A stretch of DNA of 64,000 nt from Ligustrum vulgare (GCA_963555705.1 OY743169.1:6820014-6884013); one strand, 5' to 3'; shown: positions 23,725-35,593, numbered from the stretch's first letter. Numbers and translations are program-made. The notes: generated from the letters alone by a model not told the origin.

Positions 23725-24403
23725 GTAATGAGATTTTTGCACAGATGAGTATAAATGCTGATTGAATAGCTTGGGTGAAAATGACAGTAAAGCTATGTAA
23801 TGTCTGAGCAATAGTACTCTTCAAATTTTTGTGTCACCAGTTTGCGCTTGATGAGGAAACAAATATTTTTAGGAAAGCCAAGCATAATACATGCTGTGTT
23901 ATTTCTCTCATTTGATAGGTCAATGCCATCTCGATCAAATGATTCTGGGGTCTTATCATCTTTAAATTGCCTTTCATTCATATTGTTTTAATGTATTAAT
24001 ATTTGAATTCTTTTCATATTATGTTTAACAGGTTTGGAATTATATTTTAATCATAAATTTTTTCATTGTTTAGTTAACGAGGGCTAAGTGCAAATACACG
24101 AAGTTCTAATAGAATCTTATCTTATTATTGAGCTGAAATTGTGGTTGATTTGTTAACATAATATTGTTTGTTATGATCTCAGGCTCTTACATTAATGTAT
24201 TGTTTCTTTGTTTACTCTGTTTGTTTGACCATGCTTATAACTTTAATATTGATGAAGGATAAACCTTAATATTATATGGAAATCTCATAGATAATTAGTC
24301 CCTGTTTGCTAGAGTATTTTTGAGAATAGATTTTGTAAAAAATTATAAGTTTTATTTTTGGATAATTTCTGGTTAAAAATTAAGGAAAAGTTTTGGTTTA
24401 CGT
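23725..24403. other. no gene seen
   Basis: AT-rich sequence after the last TrpRS pseudo-exon. The short C-terminal exon expected next (encoding AMGF...) was not found. Confidence 0.4.
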
Positions 24404-24973
24404 GCAACAATATTTTATTGGAAGAATGTGTGTTTGAAAATTAGTTCGGAAAAAAATGAATTTTAGAAAAATGGAGGCCAAACAAGGCCTTAATAACATT
24501 AGAATTCTTTGGTCTCATTAATCTGGCTGAAGGTTTTTTTATATTTTCTACAATACTTCACTAGTAATTTATAGTCTCTTGGATATGAAGTATGTTGAAC
24601 CATGCGTATTTTTTATTAGCTTTTGGAATCATTATAGTATTGTCAACTTAAAGTAGTCGATATTTTTGTTAAACTTTTGCAATCGAATGCAACAATATTT
24701 TATTGGAAGAATGTGTGTTTGAAAATTAGTTCGGAAAAAAATGAATTTTAGAAAAATGGAGGACAAACAAGGCCTTAATAGCATTAGAATTCTTTGGTCT
24801 CATTAATCTGGGTGAAGGTTTTTTTATATTTTCTTCAATACTTCACTAGTAATTTATAGTCTCTTGGATATGAAGTATGTTGAACCACGCGTATTTTTTA
24901 TTAGCTTTTGGAATCATTATAGTATTGTCAACTTAAAGTAGTCGATATTTTTGTTAAACTTTTGCAATCGAAT
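24404..24973. repeat. 285-bp tandem duplication
   Basis: Two head-to-tail units, 24404-24688 and 24689-24973, differ at only about five positions, so the duplication is young. Each unit begins GCAACAATATTTTATTGG and ends GCAATCGAATG. Confidence 0.95.
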
Positions 24974-25000
24974 GCGAAGGAATCCTTACCAAATTAACTT

Positions 25001-25310
25001 TTGTTTGGAGTTGAAGCTGAGCAGTATTATGAGGGTTATCGTGTCCTCCGTGGGTTCCTTATCAACAAAGAAGATAGCAATTTTAAGAAAAGAGTGTCCA
25101 TCTGTTTCCGTGAAAGAAAAATAGTGTATCATATTCCTGTGCCATCTAACTGGATGCTACAGCTTTTGTTTCTTTTTACAAAGGTGGGTACGTGACCACG
25201 CATAGGCATAACCTCGAGAAAGAGACAGCAAAGCTCGACGTTTCTCTTGAAATTCCAAGGAATAAAGCTTTCAACTTTGCACATTTTGGTGGAATTACTG
25301 ATAGTGAAAT
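25001..25310 (+). pseudogene. unrecognised coding-like fragment
   Basis: Two open blocks look protein-like in composition: GVEAEQYYEGYRVLRGF...KKRVSICFRERK...IPVPSNWM, then, after a frame change near 25190, THRHNLEKETAKLDVSLE...FNFAHFGGITD and a TGA. I do not recognise the family. It lies about 1.3 kb after the TrpRS pseudogene and could be a piece of another captured or duplicated gene, or chance. No start codon in context or clear splice frame was established. Confidence 0.25.
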
Positions 25311-26547
25311 GTGATGAGGATACCTAGCTGTCTGCTTATCAAGGTAATTCTCAAGCTCGATATTTTTTCTGCTTCTTTGATTCCTGTATTGATCACTTTA
25401 TTCTCTCTGAAAGAAACCGTTAAATGAAACGAAATGGACATGATTTTGTTTTAACTCAAAAACTGCTTTCTATGTGTTTTGAGTTTCAACGTTGGCACTT
25501 TCATCTGATTGATTGCTTGATTTTATAGTATCGTGTTGATCAACTTATAGGACTCGATTTGCTTGTTGCTAGACTTGTGTATGATATGGGATTCAGGGCA
25601 TGTATGCCTATGCTTAAAAGGAATTAGAAGTTACTTTTTAACTTTTTCTGTCCAAACACAGTGGAGAAGTTTACTCTCAAAATAAGTACTTATATTTCCA
25701 ATTCTGATAGGTAGAATATTATCTATTTCAAGCTTGTAGATTTCATCAAATACTGCTTAATCAGTCATGCTCTGTATCGTGTTGATGAAATCATAGTATT
25801 TGATTTGCTCAATTGCTAGCAGTATTCATGCTCCGGGAGTCAAGAGGGCTCGTGCTTTAGGGAGATTCATGAGTTGGGCAAGTTTAAACTATGAGAATTG
25901 GAATGTAAGACAATATGAAAAGGGAAAAGTTGTTGAGGTCTTTCCATCCGAGTGTCCTTTCATTCTTGCTCCCCAACCTTCCAATTGTGGCATCCATGTT
26001 CCCAACCTTGTAACATTGTGCGAGTTTTGGAAAATGTCTATTTAGATGTTAAATATCCAAAGGGAAACACGTGCGACGTGTGACTAAAATGTAAAATTAT
26101 TCCAAAAGAAGAAGATTTCATTTATTCAAAAAACCAAATGGTTACGATAAACTTGGTACTTTTTTGGACAATTCTACCTTTTTAATTAGATATCATGTGC
26201 ATATTGTTTGGATTTTTTTTCGTTAGATGGGGATATCTCGTGCACAATGTCAATAGATTTGAGATGTGGGTGCTTCAAATAGAAGATTGGAGACTCGAGA
26301 GGAATTTAACCTGATAAATAGGTGTGGTAATTTCTGAATAGTTATTTCCCATTAGATGTGGATATTATGTGCGCAATGTTAAAAGGTTTGGGACATGATG
26401 TCACAAATAGAAGATCGAAAAACCCGAGAGGAATCAACCCGACAAGTACATATTTTGCATTGCTAAGGATTTCTGGCCACTAAACCTTCAAAATAACATT
26501 GATAAGATGATTTGCACCCAACGATATTAATTTTAAAAATAATTTGG
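25311..26547. other. no gene supported
   Basis: Intergenic sequence. A frame at 25800-26045 encodes 81 residues (APGVKRARALGRFMSWASL) but matches nothing I know, and its flanks give no exon signals. Confidence 0.35.
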
Positions 26548-26705
26548 TAACACTGTTTGGATTATAAACTGATTTATTTATGATTTTGAGATAAAAAGTA
26601 ATAGTTGAAAATTGGAGAGAGAAAATGTGTGGTTAAAAAGCAGTTTGAGAAATTGTGTAGTTTATAAATCGATTTGTAAATCAAAAAAACTAGTTTACCG
26701 AACAC
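26548..26705 (+). repeat. short repeat family M1, copy 3
   Basis: It starts TTTGGTAACACTG, contains GATTTATTTATGATTTTGAG and GAGAGAAAATGTGTGG, and ends ACCGAACACA. Confidence 0.6.
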
Positions 26706-26862
26706 AAATTCATCATACCATCAAACATTTACGACATTTACATGTATACTTGCAACACAATTTCAACTCATGGTATCAGCGTACTTCGTGTGACATGTTA
26801 TGGAATTTCTTGTTCTTGGCACACACTCGCACCTGCAGGGCTCGTCTCCAAAAGTGGGTATC

Positions 26863-26864
<2 letters not shown>

Positions 26865-26912
<48 letters not shown>
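26865..26912. repeat. (CT)24 microsatellite
   Basis: Uninterrupted CT dinucleotides. They create spurious Ser-Leu frames on both strands. Confidence 0.98.
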
Positions 26913-26915
<3 letters not shown>

Positions 26916-26939
26916 GCATACTGCTTAGCGAAAGTTAGG

Positions 26940-27869
26940 CTGCGTTCTCTTTGATGTTTTCCAACCGTTTTTCATTTTCGAAAACGCGTTCTCTTGCGCC
27001 GTTTTCGAAAAAAAAAATTCGAAAACGTTTTCAAAATTTGTAAAGGAAATGGATCACGTTTTCCGAAATTTTTGCCTTGTAAGTGGAAAACGCGCGTTTT
27101 CTACTTAAAAAAAAAAAAAATTTAAAATAATCAAAAAAATTTGCAACTTAGATCCCTCAACTTCATATTTTATTGCACATTAGTTCAAAAATTTTACTTT
27201 TCTTTCAATTTAGTCCTTTTCGTATTTGCTTTATAGGTCATTGTCTTCAAACGTGTATAACTTTTGATGTACAACTCCGAATTGCACTCTGTTTTTTGCA
27301 TAGAACTCCAAATTCAACCATCTTTCTGATGATGTATCATGTGCTTAATTATTAAACATTTCTTTTTTACTTTTGTATTGTAGACACTTATTTTGTAAGT
27401 GCATAATTAATTAACGTAAATTGATTTTTGCAAATTTTATTGAAACTTAAATTTTAAACGTTATGAGTGCTTACTAGAAGGATGTATCTATATAAAATAT
27501 TAAATGGAACGATTACTTTAGAAGGGAAAATTACTACTCAAATGTGGAACGATTACTTTAAAAGAGCAACATGCATTTTTGAACTTTTTTGGTATAACCA
27601 AATTGTGTGATATGTGTTATTTCATTTATTTTTGTTGTGTAATTCAAAATATGATATCTTTATTTCATTTATATTCACAAATAATATGAAATAATTTTCT
27701 TCAAAATTTTAAACAGAACGCGTTTTTCAGCTTTTCATTTTCGAAAACAGTTTTCAGAAATAACAAACCAAACGCGTTTTCAGCAATTTCGAAAAAAGTC
27801 GCAGAAAATGGAAAATAGAAAACATTTTCGAAAATGAAAACATGAAACTGAAATACAAAGAGAACGCAG
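26940..27869. repeat. inverted-repeat element family M2, copy 2
   Basis: The terminal inverted repeats CTGCGTTCTCTTTG and CAAAGAGAACGCAG are perfect over 14 bp. The interior is non-coding and homologous to 16870-17901. Confidence 0.82.
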
Positions 27870-27987
27870 TCTTAGCATTTCTGATTTTCGATTGATAATG
27901 CATGTCGAATCATATCATCAAATACTTGTGAACTTCTATAATCCTATGCCGTTGCTTGATTCTCATCAATTTTTGAAAAAAGCTAAG

Positions 27988-28845
27988 CCCCTGTTCTCTT
28001 TGCTGTTTTGAGGTCGTTTTCTGTTTTTATTTTCAAAAACGCTAAAAACGCGTTCTCTTTACCATTTTCGAAAACGCATTTTGGAAAACAAAAAAAAATT
28101 TCTACAAAAAACGGAAAACGCCCGAAACATCGTTTTGGGCGTTTTGTGTGTATTTCGACAAAAAATGTCCAAAACGCGGAAAACGCGTTTTGGGAAATAT
28201 TTTTTTTTTTTTTTTTTTTTTTAGAGAATTATCTTAACTTAGAACTAAGCTTAATATAAAGTTTTTATTTATTTATTTATTTTTTAGAATTATCCTAACT
28301 TGGAACTAAGCCTAAATAAAGTTTTTTTTTATTTAGAATTATCCTAACTTGGAACTTAGTTTAAATAAAGTTTTATTCAATTCAATATCAACATTACAAA
28401 AAAAAAATTAAATGAGAATTCTTGTTGTTATATTTCAAAAAATGTAATGATAAATGGACTCTGGTGGTTTTGAAAGAACTTGCATTTTCTGGATTTTAAT
28501 AGAAGTAGAGCTTTCTCAAGTCTCGAACCTGATCAAACTGTGTTAATATAGACTCTTAATGCTCACATTAGTATGTTGCATGTAACCATATTTTTAGTGT
28601 ATTGTGAAAGGAAATTTGAGTTGGAGTTAGTAGTATTCTGCAAGCAAATTAATTAAAAATAGTTTAAATAGTGTTCTGCAAAATTTCAAACAGAACGTGT
28701 TTTCCAGTTTTTCATTTTCAAAAACAGTTTTCAGAAATGACAAACCAAACGCGTTTTCAGCAAATTTGAAAACAAAAATGAAAACACAAAACACAAAACA
28801 TTTTCGAAAATGAAAATACAAAATAAAATACAAACAGAACGCCAC
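27988..28845. repeat. inverted-repeat element family M2, copy 3 (diverged)
   Basis: The ends read CCCCTGTTCTCTTTG and CAAACAGAACGCCAC, flanked on both sides by CTAAG (27983-27987 and 28846-28850), a possible target-site duplication. The GAAAACG-rich subterminal regions match the other copies; the centre differs. Confidence 0.7.
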
Positions 28846-29165
28846 CTAAGTTTTTGGAGAATGTGGAGTGTATATTGAGTTGAAAAATCAAAAATTGTAG
28901 ATCAAAAGTAAGATGTATGATGTAGATTGAGTACTATAAAAAAATGAGATGAGAATTAAACAGAGGCATAGTATATTTTTCTTATATGTGAAGGTAAAAC
29001 TTGGATTTTTGGGCATTTTTCATCACAGCCGCCAAAGTGAGGTTGCTGGGCTTACTAACACTTTGGTTCGTCTGAAAGGCAAACAAATAGTCCTTTTGCT
29101 GGCAAAAGGTACATCATCTTAAGGAATCAAATTATTATGAAGTGCCAAGTCAGAGGAATATACAA

Positions 29166-29240
29166 GTGATAAGAACCACTATTGTTTAAACAAGTACAAA
29201 TATACTAGTGATAAGAACCACTATTGTTTAAACAAGTACA
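29166..29240. repeat. short tandem duplication
   Basis: The phrase GATAAGAACCACTATTGTTT with the following AAACAAGTACA occurs twice, about 43 bp apart. Confidence 0.85.
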
Positions 29241-29269
29241 CATCAAACGATTAATATCTAGTATGTTTG

Positions 29270-29721
29270 ATTGTGAGGCGAAAAATGAGTGGAAAAAAAA
29301 TAATTTTTAAGTTTCAAAATTATTTTCATGAAAAATCAATTGAAAACGTTTGATTGGTATAAATTTTTAGGTGGAAAAAGTTGAAAAATTTTCAAATTCG
29401 TTGTTTGATTGACATTATTTTTTATGAAAAATAAAGTAAATTTTAGTTATTTTAATAACTTTTTTAAGACATTTGTACTTGATAATAATAATATTATTTT
29501 TTGAAAAAAAAAATAAGTCAATTAACAAAAAAAAAAATGATGCAAAACCATTTTCCAACTTACCTGTCAAATATTCTCCAGCTTTTTGCAACAAATGGCG
29601 CGTGGATGACATTGTGTGGAAAATAATTTTCATGCTAAAATTTATTGTCAAACACTACAAAATATTAAAAATTAGAAAATATTTTCTTTTTTAAATGGAA
29701 GTTTGACCCACCAAACATACT
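29270..29721. repeat. inverted-repeat element family M3, copy 1
   Basis: Ends AGTATGTTTG and CAAACATACT are exact inverted repeats. The interior contains TGTTTGATTGACATTATTTT and ACTTGATAATAATAAT, shared with copies 2-5. Confidence 0.75.
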
Positions 29722-29725
29722 CTAA

Positions 29726-30259
29726 GGTTGTGTTTGATAGAAAAGATGGAAAATAGATGGTAGGAAAATATTTTCTAGAAATTGATTTGGCTGGAAATCA
29801 TTTTCCTGTAAAATGTTAATTGGAAGTGTTTGATTAGATTAATTTTCCAGGGGAAAAAGTGGGAGATTTTCCAAATTTTGTTGTTTGATTGATATTATTT
29901 TTCATGGAAAATAATCAAAATATACCAAATTTAATAAAAAAATTTTTTTATTTTTCACTCATTTGTACTTGATAATAATAATGTTAATTTCTGGAAAAAA
30001 AAAGTCAATTAACAATAATAAAAATGATCAAACGTGACGCAAAAGAATTTTCCACCTTAGCTGGAAAATATTTTCTCAACAAATAGGTAAGAAAATATTT
30101 TCAATGCAAATGAGGTAGTTATGCTTTAAATGGTTGTACCTAAGAAAATATTTTCCAAGGCAAATTTTTCCAACCAAACACCCAACAAATGCAAAAGGTG
30201 AAAAATATTTTTCATGATTTGACATTTTTCTGAAAAATACGACTATATCAAACACAGCC
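29726..30259. repeat. inverted-repeat element family M3, copy 2
   Basis: Ends GGTTGTGTTTGATA and TATCAAACACAGCC are inverted repeats. It lies only four bases from copy 1. Confidence 0.78.
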
Positions 30260-30373
30260 TAAATGTTCTTATCATGGACGAGCTTCAAGAACCAAAACAT
30301 CTTGTGACGCTTTGAACTTGAGATATTATGGATATTTACTGAACTTGCATGATTTCTTGGCTTTTGTTAATTT

Positions 30374-30877
30374 AGGGTTCGTTTGATAGTGATGGTGGAA
30401 TTTTGATGAAAAAAAACAAATATCAGAGAATTGAATTCCTGATAATTGAAAGTTTAATGCGTTTTATTGGTTTAATTTTTTAAGTGAAAAAAGTGGGAAA
30501 CTTTTTGAGTTTTGTTATTTGATTGACATTATTTTTCATGACAAATAAAGTAAAATTTAGTCATTTTAATTAAAAAAAAAAAAATTTCACATATTTTTAC
30601 TTGATAATAATAATGTTAATTTTTGAGAAAAATAAGTCAATTAACAACAACAAAAATGATCAAACGAGACGTTTATGATTGTCATGTAAATATGAAAATC
30701 AATTATCACTTATTAGCTAAGAATTTATTTGTCTTTTAAACATGAAATTGTACAACTTTCAACAAAAGCAGAAAAATCAATTCCAAATCAAAATTAGGAT
30801 ATCAAACATCAAAAAAAGATAAAAGTGGTATATGAATTCCTACTTCCAAAGCAAATGGATGTTGTCAAACATTACCT
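30374..30877. repeat. inverted-repeat element family M3, copy 3
   Basis: It begins GGGTTCGTTTGATAG and ends near GTCAAACATTACC; the interior is alignable to copies 1 and 2. Confidence 0.65.
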
Positions 30878-30942
30878 AAGTTCCAATAAAATGACAAAAG
30901 TTAGACAATTTTCAACTATTTCTCCATAGTAAAATAATCTAA

Positions 30943-31402
30943 GGCAGCATTAGATATCAATGGTGGAATTTGGATAGAAAGAAAAAGAATTTCAAATGAT
31001 TGAATTCTCTGAAAATTGAAAGTTTAATGTATTTGATTTGATTGGTTTAATTTTCTAGGTGGAAAAAGTATTTTTTTTTTTTTTTTCAATTTTTGTTGTT
31101 TGATTTTCATTATTTTTCATGACAAATAAAGTAAAATTTAGTTATTTTAAGCAAAAAAAATATGATTTTTAATTTTTTCACACATTTGTACTTGATAATA
31201 ATAATATTAATTTTTAGAAAAAAATAAATCAATTAACAATGACAAAAATAATCAAATGTGATGAAATTGATCAAAGTTTTTTCATGAAATAAAAACCTCA
31301 TCCCCTTTAGAAAATAAATTCCTCATTTGAGAGGAATTGGAATGCATGGGTAGAGAATATGAAAATGGTTTCCATGGAAAAAGTTTGACAATCAAACATG
31401 CC
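30943..31402. repeat. inverted-repeat element family M3, copy 4
   Basis: It begins GGCAGCATTAGATATCAATG and ends ATCAAACATGCC, with the same internal words as its neighbours. Confidence 0.65.
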
Positions 31403-31482
31403 TAAGTTGAAAAATTAGATGGAAAATCACATTTTTCATGAAAAAATTTTGTAATCAAGCACAGGCTCAGCAACTGCTCCGT

Positions 31483-31636
31483 TTGGTAACATTGTTTGAT
31501 TTATAAATTGATTTATTTACTATTTTGAAGTAAAAAAATAGTTGTTGAAAATTAGAGAGAGACAATATGTATGATTAAAAAGTGATTTGAAAAATTGTGT
31601 AAATCAAATTATTCCAATGACCTGAACACATGCTAA
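31483..31636 (+). repeat. short repeat family M1, copy 4
   Basis: It starts GTTTGGTAACATTG, contains the shared TTTATAAATTGATTTATTTA core and ends CTGAACACATGCTAAG. Confidence 0.6.
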
Positions 31637-31683
31637 GAAAGAAAAATACAAATGGCGAACTCGTGCCATTGGTTTGTTTAATT

Positions 31684-31685
<2 letters not shown>

Positions 31686-31723
<38 letters not shown>
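31686..31723. repeat. poly(T) run
   Basis: An uninterrupted run of nearly 40 T. Confidence 0.95.
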
Positions 31724-31724
<1 letters not shown>

Positions 31725-31875
31725 AAAATAATTGGAATTTTTTTTATTATTTCTTGAAATTGAACGAAATATCATGGTTAGATATTTACCATATGTAAGT
31801 ATGAGGCTATATATGGTGTGTATTGTACGGGAAACTTCGACTCCTGTGCAATATTGAGAGTAATAAAAGGAAATA

Positions 31876-32045
31876 TGTTATGAAATAGAGAGAAAGAGAG
31901 AAGAAAATAAAGAGGCAAATAAACTTGTGTTTCATTAAGAATTAGAGCCCCATATATATAGGGGAAGAAATGGATATACAAAGTAATTATCCCTAGGGTT
32001 ACAGGAGTATGAATGTCATTCACTAAATAGTATAATATTTATAAC
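31876..32045 (-). repeat. 3' LTR of copia-2
   Basis: It begins TGTTATGAAATAGAGAG. The outer end follows from the AAATA duplication; the inner end is set by loss of similarity to the other LTR. Confidence 0.85.
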
Positions 32046-32744
32046 CATAAAATACCGAAATGGTCCACATGGTGGGTGTATTGGCCCACATATATCTCCA
32101 TGAATTCTTTCCAAGAAAGTTGGAGATTCAATGTTGACTTTTGTAGTTGAAGGTCTAATGACCAACTTGCCTTGTGAACAAGCAGCACATGGATAATCAT
32201 TAGGTAAAAGAATCTTCTGGTTCTTTAGGGGGTGTCCATGTGAGTTGTTAATTATTCGACGCATCATTATTGTTCCTGGATGTCCAAGTCTATCATGCCA
32301 AAGTATAAAACTTTTTGGATCAACGAACTTCTGGTTCGTGATAATATTTGATTCAATCATCTTTATAGATGTACAATACATGCCACAAGGGAGTGCCGGA
32401 AGTTTTTCTTTTATCTGCTTCTGGCCAGATATAAAAGAAGTTATGCAAAGATATTCTGCATTATTTTCATGCATCGTCTCAATGTGATATCCATTGCAGC
32501 GAATATCTTTAAAACTAAGCAAATTTCTTCTGGATTTGCTAGAATAAAGTGCATCGTCAATATATAATTTTGTATTATTTGATAAAATAATACAAGCTCT
32601 TCCGGAGCCTTCAACGATTTTTGATGCACCTGATATTGTATTAACATTATTCTCTGATAATGTTAAGTTCAAGAAATATTTTTTATCTTGAAGAATAGTA
32701 TGTGTAGTTGCACTATCGACTAAACAGATATCCTGATCATTCAT
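32016..32744 (-). pseudogene. copia-2 protease and pre-integrase fragment
   Basis: About 230 codons of polyprotein beginning MNDQDICLVDSATTHTI. DSATTH occupies the protease active-site position, where intact copia proteins have DSGATTH or similar. The pre-integrase region follows with FILWHDRLGHPG and CAACSQGK, then HGDICGP, the first integrase acidic motif. The frame then runs into the LTR. The second and third integrase acidic residues and all downstream enzymes are deleted, so this is a non-functional remnant. Confidence 0.85.
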
Positions 32745-33179
32745 CCTGAATTTATAAACAAAACAAAATAAATATTCTAAAACTTTGATTTCATAAAAAG
32801 AAATTTAGCGACATTTTTAATCAACTAAAAATGCTTAATAATGTAAATGTCTCTAACTTCAAAAAAATAAGTAAAAACATAATTCATACTAACTTTTAAA
32901 GAAAAAGAACAATTTAGATACTGAAAATTAAACTAATCAATATTCTCAATTTTTGCCAGATATGTCGAGTGCAACAAACTCGAGTTTAGTGATGTTGGCC
33001 ATTTGTATAACTACACAATAAATAAAAAAAATACAATTAATTTCGAAGAATGTGATTAAACCACATAATAATAAATAAAATCATCAACATCACAAAAGTT
33101 GTATGTTTTCCTTCAGGGATAAACATTTTGACATATTCTTCGATATATATGTTACTTCGGGAGCATGTTGTATTTTTCC

Positions 33180-33995
33180 ATTATTTCTTCAATAATAGGT
33201 CAAATATTCTTCTGGAATATTGACAATTATAATTTATACTCTTCTGGAGCAAATAATAATCTTTCCTGAATATTATAAAGTTGTACTACTTCAGGAGCAA
33301 CAACAAACTATTCATGATAGTCATATTAATATTCTTCTGGAATATTAATTATATATAATTGTGCTACTTTAGGAGCAACAACAAATTATTCATGATAGTC
33401 ATATTAATATTCTTCTGGAATATTAATTATACAGTTCCGCTACTTCAGGAGCAACAACAAATTATTCATGATAGTCATATTAATATTCTTCTGGAATATT
33501 GATTATATACAGTTATGCTACTTCAGGAGCAACAACAAATTATTCATGATAGTCATATTAATATTCTTCTGGAATATTAATTATACAGTTGCGCTACTTC
33601 AGGAGCAACAACGTAATGAAAAAAAATTCAACAATAATAAATTAAACACACATAATAATATTCTTCTGAAATATTAATTATACAGTTGTGCTACTTCAGG
33701 AGCAATAACGTAATGAACTACTAATTTAAATGATAAAAAAAAAAAGGCAACAACAATTATAATATATAAATTAAACATAGTCATATTAATATTCTTCTGG
33801 AATATTAATTATACACAGTTGTGCTACTTCAGGAGCAACAACAAATTATTCATGATAGTCATATTAATATTCTTCTGAAATATTAATTATACAGTTGCGC
33901 TACTTCAGGAGCAACAACAAATTATTCATGATAGTCATATTAATATTCTTCTGGAATATTAATTATACAGTTGCGCTACTTCAGGAGCAACAACT
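33180..33995. repeat. minisatellite, 76-78 bp unit, about nine copies
   Basis: The phrase CTTCTGGAATATT recurs at about 33209, 33334, 33412, 33488, 33566, 33663, 33794, 33872 and 33948, mostly 76-78 bp apart; some units are interrupted or shortened. Each unit also holds GCTACTTCAGGAGCAACAAC and TTCATGATAGTCATATTAAT. The array lies in the leader of copia-2 near its 5' LTR. Most units contain TTCTGGAA, the TTCnnGAA core of heat-shock elements. Confidence 0.93.
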
Positions 33996-34437
33996 TAATT
34001 TAAATATAAAAAAATGAAAATTCAACAACAAAGATAATATTATATAGATTAAAGACATATATTTAAAACTATTCAGAGCTATCAATTTGAATTCATAATT
34101 GTTTAATGCTGAACGGAATAGATTTGGAAATAATTGAAAGGTCAAAGATTTGTCATTGAATTGAACGAGCAATTGAAACAGGTTTTTGCAATTAATTTGA
34201 ACATATTTGAATTGAAGAGAAAAAAAATGATCATTTTCGTTTCTTCTAATTAATATCGGAAAACAATCTAGAAAAAATTTAGAAACTTCAAAACTGATTG
34301 TGATTCAAAACTGATTCAGAATATTTCAAAGAATTCACGTGTAATCAAATTAATTTTGATACACATGATAGATGATTATGCTAAAAAAATTACCATATAA
34401 TAATTTTAGAGAATCGTGCTGATAACGTGTTATGAAA

Positions 34438-34590
34438 TAGAGAGAAGAAAATAAAGAGGCAAATAAACTTGTGTTTCATTAAAAATTAGAGCCACATATA
34501 TATATGGGAAGAAAGGGATATACAAAGTAATTGTCCCTAGGGTTACAGGGGTATGAATGTCATTCACTAAATAATATAATATTTATAACA
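34438..34590 (-). repeat. 5' LTR of copia-2
   Basis: It begins TGTTATGAAATAGAG and ends TTTATAACA. It is nearly identical to the left LTR, apart from a short deletion within the GA-rich start. Confidence 0.88.
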
Positions 34591-34595
34591 AAATA

Positions 34596-35590
34596 CTCTT
34601 TTATCACAAAAAGGTTGAACCGTAACCTTGACGTTTTTTACTGTCCCGCTTTTAGAGCTTTGTAGAAGAGATAAATCACGGGATGTATTTTAATTAATCA
34701 GAGTCTGAAGCTTGCAAATTGATTTCCACTATAAGAATCAAATCTAAAGTATTTGTCAAGATTCGAATTCCTCATCACGACCTTGTGGCTGTCAGCAACG
34801 CAAATTTCTATGTCACTTTAACCTTTTGTCAATTGAACTATGCCACAGGACTAAGGAAATACTCTTTTATCGTTTTTATGCATTGATGATTGCTTTGAAT
34901 TAAAAGTAAAACGGCATGAAATACTTACAAGATTTAAATGACGAAATTGAAGATGAAGCAAAATAATCAGTAGGATCTCTAAGTTGCAAAAATACAATAA
35001 CTCATCACCTATAAAATATCATTTTTTTATCAAATTAGTTTTTAATCATATATTTTCCACTAAACTAATTTTACACGTGGGTTCATAATTTATTTATTTA
35101 TTTTTATTTTTTTAATAATACATTCTCCAAAAAACATTTCCAAAAATTTTATTGTCAAATAGGTCCTCAATATATATTTACATTAAGTGGTATATTAATT
35201 TATAAATTGAATTAGTTTCACAAAGACAACTTGTTTAGGGATTGATTACTGTCTTAAAAATATATTTTTCCTAGATTTGGATAAAAATTGATGAATTGCT
35301 TATTTGAAAAGTTGATAAAAGTTTTGGATCTATGATTAAATATAAATTTAAAAAATTAGGATCAAACATGACCTTGAGACCTCTAGACAAGATTAAAAAT
35401 AAAAATGTTACACAAACTTTCTTGAGTTCAATGTATCATAACCTATATACATATCTAATTTCATTCAATCAAAATTTTGATTTTATACATGAAATGAAAT
35501 GAAATGTTCTAATAGTACAAAATAACATGTTAGATATGGAAATGTGGACCTTCATGAATCTTTACACGTGTCCCCATAAATTATATTCCC
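34596..35590. other. AT-rich intergenic sequence upstream of AHP
   Basis: No coding sequence is seen. It probably contains the distal promoter of the phosphotransfer gene to the right. Confidence 0.4.
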
Positions 35591-35593
35591 TCC

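Larger units (their letters stand above)
31876..34590 (-). mobile_element. short-LTR Ty1/copia deletion derivative (copia-2)
   Basis: Direct LTRs of about 170 and 153 bp (31876-32045 and 34438-34590) share almost every base. The whole is flanked by an exact 5-bp duplication, AAATA, at 31871-31875 and 34591-34595. The minus-strand interior keeps protease and the start of integrase. The gag, integrase core, reverse transcriptase and RNase H are missing. On the minus strand the sequence next to the 5' LTR is CGTTATCAGCACGA, a plausible alternative primer site. Confidence 0.9.

Noticed and set aside
25575..25600. Last exon of the TrpRS pseudogene (a DMGF reading)
   Set aside because: No AG acceptor stands directly before it, the phase does not fit, and the following residues are unlike TrpRS.
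26612..26954. Ser-Leu-rich frames across the CT microsatellite (also 15471-15772)
   Set aside because: Dinucleotide repeats give Ser-Leu or Arg-Glu runs in several frames on both strands; flanks are repeat sequence.
33180..33995. CRISPR-like array of repeats
   Set aside because: The whole 76-78 bp unit is conserved, there are no unique spacers, and the setting is a plant retrotransposon.
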